From Bacteroidales bacterium (GTDB lineage Bacteria; Bacteroidota; Bacteroidia; Bacteroidales; UBA932): a stretch of DNA of 64,000 nucleotides. Of the stretch, positions 26,833 through 34,815 are shown piece after piece; position 1 is the stretch's first letter, and each line of letters starts with the position of its first letter. The position numbers and the translations under genes are program-made. The stretch covers positions 58,734 to 122,733 of the forward strand of contig JAEEVC010000007.1 in NCBI GenBank assembly GCA_016287075.1, written 5' to 3'. A model generated the notes under the pieces. That model did no database searches. It was not told where the DNA came from and saw only the letters and a list, made by a program, of their open reading frames with translations.

Positions 26833-28661
26833 ATCGCTTGTTTGTTTTGTTTGTTGGCTTTGGCATGCAGGTCCACGATCTCGGCGATGTCCCGGACGGG
26901 CCGGTCGGCATACCGGGAGAAGGTGGCCTGGCAGAGCGGGCAGGCTGTCGCGATGGCGTCCGCCTTGCTGTGGTAGAGGTTTTCCAGGGCGGCGCGGGTC
27001 ATGTTCTCCCGCTGGGCGAAGCTCAGGCTGAGGGAACCGAGGGACCCGCCGCAGCAGACGCTTTCCGCGCGGTTCTTCTCCGCTTCCGAGAGCCGGACGA
27101 CCTGCGAAAGGAGCTGCCGGGGCTCCTCGTACAGCTGGCAGCCGCGGCCGAGTTCACAGGGATCATGGTAGGCATAGCAGATGTCGTCGTGCTCAACCTG
27201 TAACTTCCCTTCTGCGATAAGCGCCTGGATATAAGGTACATAATGGACGACTTCGATGTCCGGCAGGTGATAGGATTCCCGGAACATGCGGTAGCAGATC
27301 GGGCAGCTGACCACGAGGGTAACGGCACCTGTCGCCCGGATAAGTTCCTCATTCTTCCGGACGATTTCCTCCGCTTCCTTCAGCCGGCCGGCCGTCCACA
27401 TCGGCCGTCCGCAGCAGATGCCGCCGTCCCGGTCGATCCAGCGGTAATCGATGCCGGCTTTCTCCAGGAGCGAGGTCACGCTGCGCCCGATCGAAGGGAC
27501 GAGCTGTGTCATGCAGCCGCCGTAATAGGCGACGCGGCCGCCGGCGGAAGCGCGGCCGATCGCGGTTCCGTCGATGGAGGAATAGTCCGGCTTGAGTGCA
27601 TAGTTCCGTTCTGCGCGGTTCAGGATGCGGATGCCGGGCCCGTCGACGCCAACCTGGCAGACGGCCTGGCATTTCCCGCAGAGGAGGCACTTGTCGCTGA
27701 TTTCCGTGATCCGTCGCTCATTGCCGCGCCGCAGCTGGCGCGTCAGATAGACCGTGCAGTCCTTGATGTTGGCTTTGTTGACGCTCATCGGGCAGGCGTC
27801 GATGCAGACGCCGCAGTTGGGGCAGGAATAGACCTGCACGCGGGCGAATCCCTTCCGGGCATTGCGGATCTTCAGCCCGGCGTTCCGCATCGGAATGAGC
27901 ATCATTTCGGCCGGGATGTGCATGTAGCGGGAGAAGGGGAGGACGACCATGAAAACGCCGAGGACGATGGAATAGGCCCACCAGGTCGGCAGCATGTTCA
28001 GGTCGTTGCCGAGGAACTGCCGGAAGACCCAGTTGGCCGGAACCGTCAGGAAGGAGCCGCCGCTGATGTGGGCGGTAAAGCTCTCTGCCAGCAGCCGGAG
28101 CGGGAAAATGGCCCAGAGGCAATACAGCCCGATCTGGTTGGTCAGCGAGGGACGGGCCGTCCGGCGCATCCCGAAAAGACGGGAGCGGACGCGTTTGACC
28201 ATGGCCAGGACGATGCCGCTCAGGACGACCAGGAGGAAGAAGTCCATCAGGAAGAAGAGCAGTGATCCCTGGATGGTGGAGTCGGTCTCTGCGACGAAGT
28301 AATTGAAGAAGATCGGGTAGTAGAACAGGCGGATCCGGTGGGGAAGGAAGAGGATGACTTCCACATGCCCCAGCACGATCAGCATGAACCAGCCGAAGGC
28401 GATGCTGGAGTGCATGTAGCCGAGGAGCCGGTTCCGCTTCCACAGTTTTACATGGAAGAGGCAGTCACAGAAGATGTCCCGGATGTTCTTGAGGACCGTT
28501 TTCGGCGTGACCAGCGAAAGGTAGAACCGCCGGCGGTCTTCTCCGGGCAGCTGGACGAGGATCTTGATGATGCCGTACACGCAGTAGGACAGCACGAAGA
28601 TCATCCCCGCCAGGAAGGGGAGGACGAAAGGATGGAAGCCGGAGGGAATGCGGTCAATCAT
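26829..28661 (-). CDS. HdrE/HdrD-like fusion: NarI-type membrane domain + two 4Fe-4S motifs + CCG domains
   Basis: 610 aa; N-terminal TM region; CPNCGVCIDACPMSV, CLLCGKCQAVC; GICCGRP...SCPIC and SVCCGGS...ACPLC. Confidence 0.82.
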   Translation of the reverse strand: MIDRIPSGFHPFVLPFLAGMIFVLSYCVYGIIKILVQLPGEDRRRFYLSLVTPKTVLKNIRDIFCDCLFHVKLWKRNRLLGYMHSSIAFGWFMLIVLGHVEVILFLPHRIRLFYYPIFFNYFVAETDSTIQGSLLFFLMDFFLLVVLSGIVLAMVKRVRSRLFGMRRTARPSLTNQIGLYCLWAIFPLRLLAESFTAHISGGSFLTVPANWVFRQFLGNDLNMLPTWWAYSIVLGVFMVVLPFSRYMHIPAEMMLIPMRNAGLKIRNARKGFARVQVYSCPNCGVCIDACPMSVNKANIKDCTVYLTRQLRRGNERRITEISDKCLLCGKCQAVCQVGVDGPGIRILNRAERNYALKPDYSSIDGTAIGRASAGGRVAYYGGCMTQLVPSIGRSVTSLLEKAGIDYRWIDRDGGICCGRPMWTAGRLKEAEEIVRKNEELIRATGAVTLVVSCPICYRMFRESYHLPDIEVVHYVPYIQALIAEGKLQVEHDDICYAYHDPCELGRGCQLYEEPRQLLSQVVRLSEAEKNRAESVCCGGSLGSLSLSFAQRENMTRAALENLYHSKADAIATACPLCQATFSRYADRPVRDIAEIVDLHAKANKQNKQAI

Positions 28662-28971
28662 AGCTCTTCGACAGATTGAGGATCAGCCGGCGGGTGTTGA
28701 TGCCGCGCGGGCAGACCAGGGTGCATTTTCCGCAGAGCATGCAGGCAGACAGCAGCGGACGGACATCCTGGCCCCGCTGGAGGCCGAGGATGACCTTCCG
28801 GACGCTCATGCCGCTGAAGGAGGCCGCAGTGCAGGTGGCGCTGCAGGAGCCGCAGGCCATGCAGGTCCGGGCATCCGGCGAGAGGGCGCACAGTTTTTCG
28901 TACCGCTCCGTACCGGCGCGGTCCAGGTCGATCGTTGCGCTTTTGCTGAGCTTGAACCCGAAATCCATCAT
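28654..28971 (-). CDS. HdrC-like 4Fe-4S protein
   Basis: 105 aa; CMACGSCSATCTAASFSG, CMLCGKCTLVCPRGINTRRLI. Confidence 0.82.
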   Translation of the reverse strand: MMDFGFKLSKSATIDLDRAGTERYEKLCALSPDARTCMACGSCSATCTAASFSGMSVRKVILGLQRGQDVRPLLSACMLCGKCTLVCPRGINTRRLILNLSKSYD

Positions 28972-29993
28972 TTCCCAAGGAGATAGCGGTGGATATCAAG
29001 GGCGGCGGCACGGGCCTCTGCGAGGGTTTCCGGGACCGTTTTGGTGCCTGTGCAGGCTCCCGCATAGAAGAAGCCCGGCTGGTTGGACCTGTTGATGCCT
29101 CCGACATTGTCGAGGCTCTTGAGGAATCCGTCGCTGTCGACGTCGAGCCGGATCGTGCGCGCAAACTCGGCGACTTCGGGATTGCAGACCATTCCGGACA
29201 TCAGGACAAGGAGATCCAATTGGACTTTCAACGGCTTACCGGACAAGGTGTCTTCCGCTTTTACCTGAAGTCTTTCTTCAGCCGTCTCGCCGACTTCCGA
29301 CACCCGGCCGCGGATGAACTGGATGCCGTACTCCTGCTGGGCGTTGATGTAGAAATCCTCGTATTTCTTGCCGAAGAGGCGCAGGTCCATGTAGAAACAG
29401 TAGATGCGCGCGTCCGGGAAGCGTTCCTTCAACTCGATGGCCTGCTTGACCGCCGTCATGCAGCATACTTTGGAGCACTGGCTGTTGCCTGCTTTCAGGT
29501 CCCGGGAACCGACGCAGTGGACAAAGCCGACCGCCTTCGGGTCCGCCACAATCCGCGGGTCTTCCGCACCATTGAACCAGGCCTCCAGGTCGGAGTTCGT
29601 AATAACATGATTATAAACGCCGTACCCGTATTCTTCCTTTTTCGATGCGTCAAACAGCCGGAACCCGGAAGCACCCAGCACCGCGCGGCACGGGATGCTG
29701 ACGCCGTTTGAAAGCATCACGACGTAGCCGTTGCTGAGGCGGTTGATCGAAGTGATCCGGGTTTCCAGGAAGATATTGGCCTCCGAGATGGCTTCGGAAA
29801 GACGGCGCACCAGGTCGCCGGCAGGGGCCATGTCGGGAAAGAGCTTGTGCCAACGGGCGACGTGCCCGCCCAGGTGGTCTTTCTTCTCCACGATAATCGG
29901 CGTATAGCCCAGCAGAAGCAGCTGCCTGGCCGCTTCCATCCCGGCGATGCCGCCGCCGATGATCACAACGTTCTCCTTCATTCTCAGAAGCAT
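28968..29993 (-). CDS. HdrA/QmoA-like FAD-dependent subunit
   Basis: 341 aa; ENVVIIGGGIAGMEAARQLLLLGYTPIIVEKKDHLGGHVARW; NSQCSKVCCMTAVKQAIELKERFPDARIYCFYMDLR. Confidence 0.85.
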   Translation of the reverse strand: MLLRMKENVVIIGGGIAGMEAARQLLLLGYTPIIVEKKDHLGGHVARWHKLFPDMAPAGDLVRRLSEAISEANIFLETRITSINRLSNGYVVMLSNGVSIPCRAVLGASGFRLFDASKKEEYGYGVYNHVITNSDLEAWFNGAEDPRIVADPKAVGFVHCVGSRDLKAGNSQCSKVCCMTAVKQAIELKERFPDARIYCFYMDLRLFGKKYEDFYINAQQEYGIQFIRGRVSEVGETAEERLQVKAEDTLSGKPLKVQLDLLVLMSGMVCNPEVAEFARTIRLDVDSDGFLKSLDNVGGINRSNQPGFFYAGACTGTKTVPETLAEARAAALDIHRYLLGK

Positions 29994-31054
29994 TTAAGGG
30001 TTTGTGGAAGAGAAGGCCGCAGGAGGTCTTCCTTGTTGACACCCAGGTACTTGGCCTTCGGGTCATAGGGGATGCCGATCCGGTCGAGAAGCGGCTCGAC
30101 GGCAACCTGGTGGAGCTGCAGGCCGAGATCCCACGGGTCATAGCCGAGCACGAGGCCGGCCAGTTCCTCGTAGGTGAGCACCGGGATGCCGAAGCCGTCT
30201 TTCCCGTAGGTCTTGCCGGTCTGCTCGGCGATGAAATACTGCCAGCGGTCCATGAAATAAGGGCAGCCGGGGCAGTTGGTGACGATCGCCTGGATGCCGT
30301 ACGGCTCCATGGACTCGAATTTCTTGTGGGTATTGGACACGCAGTAGCCCCGGTTGGCCTTCACGTGATACTGGCGGAAGCCGTAACCGCAGCAGTGGCG
30401 CCGTTCCGGATAATCGATGATCTGGCCGCCCCAGCTCTCGACCATGCCCGTAAGGACATAGGGATACTCGGCACCGCCGACGCCCTTGCTCGGGAACATC
30501 TTGGCATAATGGCAGCCGATATGCTCGGCAATCCGCAGGGGCTCGCCCGTGTCCTTGTCCACCAGGCGGAATTTCGCCTTTTCGGCGATCTGGTTGCGCC
30601 AGTGGTAGATCAGGTCGCTGGTATGGGCGAGGTATTTCGGCTTCTTGAATTCCCGCCGGGTCGCCTTCCAGAGTTGCTCGCGGATGCGCGCCTCCAGTTC
30701 GGGGAACTCGTGCCAGGTCTCCAGGACCTCGGCATAGTTGCCGAACGAGGTGATGCAGCTGGCGGCGTAATTCTCATAGCCCGCTTCGGTCATCAGGGCG
30801 AACTGGCGCGCGACGATGGTCATGGCCGTTTCCTGCGGAAGCGTGTCGCAGTGATAGGCGATGCCACCGCAGGTGGTATGGTAGGGCGTCTCATAGACAT
30901 CTTTTCCCAGGACGTTCCGGGTGATTTCCGTGAACATCCGTTCGCTGGCGGGGAAGAAATTCTGCCGGATGCAGCTGCGGACGAAGTACCAGTGGTCGTC
31001 CGGAATCTCCTTCTGGTAATCTTTCCAGATTTTCTGCTTCCCTTCGTAGATCAT
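29984..31054 (-). CDS. HdrB-like CCG-domain subunit
   Basis: 356 aa; HIGCHYAKMFPSKGVGG...RRHCCGYGFRQ...TNCPGCPYFMDRW. Confidence 0.82.
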   Translation of the reverse strand: MIYEGKQKIWKDYQKEIPDDHWYFVRSCIRQNFFPASERMFTEITRNVLGKDVYETPYHTTCGGIAYHCDTLPQETAMTIVARQFALMTEAGYENYAASCITSFGNYAEVLETWHEFPELEARIREQLWKATRREFKKPKYLAHTSDLIYHWRNQIAEKAKFRLVDKDTGEPLRIAEHIGCHYAKMFPSKGVGGAEYPYVLTGMVESWGGQIIDYPERRHCCGYGFRQYHVKANRGYCVSNTHKKFESMEPYGIQAIVTNCPGCPYFMDRWQYFIAEQTGKTYGKDGFGIPVLTYEELAGLVLGYDPWDLGLQLHQVAVEPLLDRIGIPYDPKAKYLGVNKEDLLRPSLPQTLKCF

Positions 31055-31746
31055 TCGTTGAAATGTTTGTCCGAGCTGTATTCAAATGCCTGTCTCTCAT
31101 ATTCTTCCATGCTCATCCCCATCTCCCTGGCCTTGGCGGCGGAGTATTCCTCCACGAGTCGGATGCGCTCGGTCGCACCGGTGACGTCGAAGATGGCCTT
31201 GAGTTCGTCCAGCGACGCCTGCGGGATTTTCCGCAGGACGCCCGGTCCCTCGCCCTTGTAATTGGCCCCCTGGCGGGCCAGGCTCTGCTCCAGATGCTCC
31301 GTGTGCCATTTCCAGACGGGGCCGGATTCCATGTGGTCCTCCCAGCGGAAGGTCTCCGGATGGACGCAGTAGCCGTAGTTCAGGATGTTGCGGGCGAAGG
31401 TATGGGTGAGCGGGAGGATCTGGCGTCCCTTTTCCGATTCGGTGAAATACCCGAGGCGGATGCTCAGGTCGCGAAGCGCCATGATCACGAGCCCGGGGCC
31501 GTTCCTGCGGGGACAGCGGGTCACGCAGCTCATGCACTCGCCGCAGTACCAGATGGTATCGGAACGGAGGAGCGCCTCGATTTCGGCATCGTCGCGGGTC
31601 TGGACGATGGCGACGATCTTGCGCGGGTCGTAGCGGTAGAATTCCGCCGCGGGGCAGACGGCCGTGCAGGTCCCGCAGTTGATGCAGGTGTGGTAGCCTT
31701 CGCGGAAGCGGTAGTCTTTTTCCAGTTCTTCGAAAAGGTGGTCCAT
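31051..31746 (-). CDS. HdrC-like 4Fe-4S subunit
   Basis: 231 aa; CINCGTCTAVCPAAEFYRYDPRKIV, CGECMSCVTRCPRRNGPG. Confidence 0.82.
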   Translation of the reverse strand: MDHLFEELEKDYRFREGYHTCINCGTCTAVCPAAEFYRYDPRKIVAIVQTRDDAEIEALLRSDTIWYCGECMSCVTRCPRRNGPGLVIMALRDLSIRLGYFTESEKGRQILPLTHTFARNILNYGYCVHPETFRWEDHMESGPVWKWHTEHLEQSLARQGANYKGEGPGVLRKIPQASLDELKAIFDVTGATERIRLVEEYSAAKAREMGMSMEEYERQAFEYSSDKHFNE

Positions 31747-31749
31747 GTG

Positions 31750-32535
31750 TTATTCGGGTTTGATCCTGCGCGCCAGCCGGGCACAGAGTCCCGGGAAGAA
31801 GCGCTTGATATAGACCATGATCAGTTCCTTGCGGCCGACCAGGACTTCGCGGCGGCCCTTCCGGATGGCACGGACGACAATCTCCGCTGCCTTCTCGGCG
31901 GACAGTCCGCCGTCCTGTCCGGGGTCCATCCTGCCATGGGGTTTCCCGCCCTTGTCGAGGGCATAGAGGGAGATGTTCGTCCGGACGCGGCCCGGGCACA
32001 CGAGGGTGACGCGGATGCCGCGGTCGTAATATTCTGCCTGAAGCGTCTCGAAGAAGCCGTAGAGGGCGAATTTGGAGGAACTGTATCCGCTCCGGAGCGG
32101 GAAACCGAAACGGCCGGCGATGGAGGTCGTGACGGCCAGCTGCCCTCCGCCCTTTTCCAGCATGGGGCCCAGCAGCCCGCGGGCGATGGCGACGGGGGAG
32201 AAGTAATTGATTTCCATGATTTCCCGTATCATCTCCATGGACGTATCCTCTACCGTCGTCCGCTGGCTGATCCCAGCGTTCAGGAAGGCGATGTCCAATC
32301 CGCCGAAGGCATCCCAGGCCTGCTGGACAAGCGCGGGAATCCCATCGGGGAGACGCAGGTCGTACGGCAGGATGGCTACATCCGCCGCGCCTGCGGTCCG
32401 GCAGCGTTCTGCCACCGGCTCGAGCCGGGCGGCGGAGGAGGATGTCAGGACAAGTTGCGCGCCTTCGGCGGCCCAGCGCAAGGCGCAGGCGGCTCCGATG
32501 CCCGAGGAAGCACCTGTGATCCAGATCCTTTGCAT
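31750..32535 (-). CDS. SDR-family oxidoreductase
   Basis: 261 aa; WITGASSGIGAACA, LNAGIS, YSSSKFALYGFFETL; hydrophobic C-terminus. Confidence 0.9.
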   Translation of the reverse strand: MQRIWITGASSGIGAACALRWAAEGAQLVLTSSSAARLEPVAERCRTAGAADVAILPYDLRLPDGIPALVQQAWDAFGGLDIAFLNAGISQRTTVEDTSMEMIREIMEINYFSPVAIARGLLGPMLEKGGGQLAVTTSIAGRFGFPLRSGYSSSKFALYGFFETLQAEYYDRGIRVTLVCPGRVRTNISLYALDKGGKPHGRMDPGQDGGLSAEKAAEIVVRAIRKGRREVLVGRKELIMVYIKRFFPGLCARLARRIKPE

Positions 32536-32538
32536 CGT

Positions 32539-33612
32539 TTATCTCACCTTTTCGCGCGAGACGAGGCCCATCATCCGGAAGAGGAATTTCGGGAGGCCTT
32601 TCCGCGGGTCGCGCTTTTTCATGTCGATGAACCAGCCGAGTTTCTTGACCACGGGCACCTTGTAGGTCTCGACGAATTCGATGAGGGTGCCGTCCGGGTC
32701 CTCGATGTAGGTGAAATGGCCGGAAGCGTCGCCCATGTCGAAGACTTCGCCGTCCGGGCAGGAATCCACGGTGAAAGGGTGTCCCTTTTCGGCGCAGAAC
32801 GCCTTCAGGGCCTGCATGCCGGTAATGTCGAAGCAGATCTGGATGAAGCCCGGATCGCCCCAGAACCGGCCTTCATAGACCTTCTTCGGGCTGCGCTCCA
32901 GCACCTGGACGAGTTCCAGGGTGCTTTCGCCCATCAGGGGGGAGAAAGCGCCGGTAAAAGGTTCCGTGCGGGCAAGGATGACCCTGCGGCAGCGGAGGAC
33001 GCCGCCCGGGAGGAAACCGTCGGCCTCGAAGGGGCCTTCCGAATCGCTGACAACCTTGTCGTAGCCCAGGACCTCCCCGTAGAAACGGACGGAGGCTTCC
33101 ATGTCGCCGACACCGATGACGGCACCGGCGATGCCGCCCGTCAGTTTGTGCTCTTCAATATAGACATCCTTCCGCTCGATGAGCTGGAACCAATTGCCAT
33201 AGAGGTCCTTGACATAGAAGCAAGGGGTGCCGTCCGGGAGTTCCCCGACGGGACTGACTTCTTTCCATTTCGCGGAAATCTGCCGGTGGAAGGCGGGAAT
33301 GTCGCGGCATTTCACCTTTGCGGCGAGGACGCCGAGGTCGCCGACCGCGATCTCGAAGCCGCACGGCTGGGGCCTGCGCTCCGAGAACTGCCAAACTTCG
33401 TATCCGCCGCCGCCCTGCAGGTTGACGGTGATGCAGGCGTGGCGTTTCTGGGGCCGGCCGCCGGTATAGGGGAGCATGCGCTCCGCGACGGTATCGTCTT
33501 CTAGGATGCGGACATCCGCGCCGAACATATCGATGATCCAGTTCCAGGACTTGCGGAAATCTTCCGTTCCGAGACCGATCTGCTGGATGCCGGAGATGAG
33601 GTGTTTTTCCAT
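32539..33612 (-). CDS. VOC (glyoxalase/dioxygenase superfamily) protein, two VOC modules
   Basis: 357 aa; IGLGTEDFRKSWNWIIDMFGADVRIL and IGVGDMEASVRFYGEVLGYDKVV; YIEDPDGTLIEFVE. Confidence 0.8.
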   Translation of the reverse strand: MEKHLISGIQQIGLGTEDFRKSWNWIIDMFGADVRILEDDTVAERMLPYTGGRPQKRHACITVNLQGGGGYEVWQFSERRPQPCGFEIAVGDLGVLAAKVKCRDIPAFHRQISAKWKEVSPVGELPDGTPCFYVKDLYGNWFQLIERKDVYIEEHKLTGGIAGAVIGVGDMEASVRFYGEVLGYDKVVSDSEGPFEADGFLPGGVLRCRRVILARTEPFTGAFSPLMGESTLELVQVLERSPKKVYEGRFWGDPGFIQICFDITGMQALKAFCAEKGHPFTVDSCPDGEVFDMGDASGHFTYIEDPDGTLIEFVETYKVPVVKKLGWFIDMKKRDPRKGLPKFLFRMMGLVSREKVR

Positions 33613-33647
33613 TCTGTATGCGGTAATTTACTTGGACAAAGGTACGA

Positions 33648-34202
33648 TTATTTTTCCGACCGGACCTCGAAAATCCCGTTCCGGTCCCAGGAACTCCAGT
33701 ACCGGAGGGCGAGCGAGCGGACGTAGGCCCAGTATTCCGGACTGTGTCCATACCGCTCGACGCCGGTACGGATGTCCGTTTCGATTTGGGTCCGGTATTG
33801 CTCTTTCAGGCTGAGCGTCAAGGTCTTGCCTTCGCAGGTGAAAGTGGCCTCCGGACAGGGGGTATCGATTTCGGCGACCCGGATGAGGCCGTGCCCGAGG
33901 GTGGCGCCGGTGCTGATCTGGAGTCCGTCGTTCAGGCAGCTGACGGGCGGCCGGAGTCCGGCGTGCGATACGACGGAGACAGGATGGTCATGGCCCGGAC
34001 CGCCGAAGAGTTCACGGGCGCGCAGGCCCATTTTCGCCCCGAGGGTGGAGTAGATGCCGAGGTGACCGTGGATCTCGTTCGTCAGGAGGACGAGTTTCCA
34101 CTCCTCGGGACCGAAACGCCGGATAGCAGTGCCGACGATGCGCTGCACATCGTCGGCATATTGGGTGAGGGGAAAATCGAAGGAACGGAGGACGCCTACC
34201 AT
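33648..34202 (-). CDS. FmdE-domain-like protein
   Basis: 184 aa; NEIHGHLGIYSTLGAKMGLRA...RPPVSCLNDGLQISTGATLGHGLIRV. Confidence 0.65.
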   Translation of the reverse strand: MVGVLRSFDFPLTQYADDVQRIVGTAIRRFGPEEWKLVLLTNEIHGHLGIYSTLGAKMGLRARELFGGPGHDHPVSVVSHAGLRPPVSCLNDGLQISTGATLGHGLIRVAEIDTPCPEATFTCEGKTLTLSLKEQYRTQIETDIRTGVERYGHSPEYWAYVRSLALRYWSSWDRNGIFEVRSEK

Positions 34203-34705
34203 TTCTCAATGGCCTTGAGCAGGAGCCAGCCGCCGAAGACCTGGATCAGGATGCCCGGCCAGCCGATGCGGACGTCCTGCAGTGCATGGAGGAAATTGAA
34301 GTCCATGAGGTATTCGAAGGTCATCCCGACGACCTGGCAGATGAGGACCGCGAGGGCGACGGAAAGGAGGGAGAAGCGCATCTTCTTCCCGATCAGCCCG
34401 GCGGCGACCGCCAGCGTGATGCTCTTGACGAGAATGGCCGGCAGGGAGGCCACGGGCGGCATTCCGAAGAACAGGCAGTTGACCAGCGGGGAGAGCACGG
34501 CCGTCAGCAGACCCACTTTCCAGCCGCACTTGAACGCGCCGATGAGCGTGAAGAAATAGATGGGCAGGAAGATGAGGCCGCCTTTCGGAATCAGGTGGCA
34601 GAGCTGGGGGACGACGATGTTGCCGCAGATGAAAAGGGCGGCGGCAAGATAGGTACGCAGTTCCCTGAAATCGTACTGTTCTCTTTGGATGGTCAGCGTA
34701 TTCAT
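34196..34705 (-). CDS. ECF-transporter S-component-like membrane protein
   Basis: 169 aa, about 5 TM segments, PKGGLIFLPIYFFTLIGAFKCGWKVGLLTAVLSPLVNCLFFGMP. Confidence 0.6.
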   Translation of the reverse strand: MNTLTIQREQYDFRELRTYLAAALFICGNIVVPQLCHLIPKGGLIFLPIYFFTLIGAFKCGWKVGLLTAVLSPLVNCLFFGMPPVASLPAILVKSITLAVAAGLIGKKMRFSLLSVALAVLICQVVGMTFEYLMDFNFLHALQDVRIGWPGILIQVFGGWLLLKAIEKW

Positions 34706-34794
34706 TGGTTTCGGTATTTCAACAGGGACAAAGATAATAAAAAAGATGGAATTCAGAAAAGTCTTCTTTCTTCCCGCTATTCCGGAAAAAAGTG

Positions 34795-34802
34795 TATTTT
34801 TG
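34795..34802 (+). promoter_or_regulatory. -7 box for glnN
   Basis: TATTTTTG 13 nt before ATG 34816. Confidence 0.45.
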
Positions 34803-34815
34803 CAATAATTTAAGA

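Noticed and set aside
31063-33504. 813-aa plus-strand ORF
   Set aside because: Antisense to HdrC-like, SDR and VOC genes; no credible start context or motifs.
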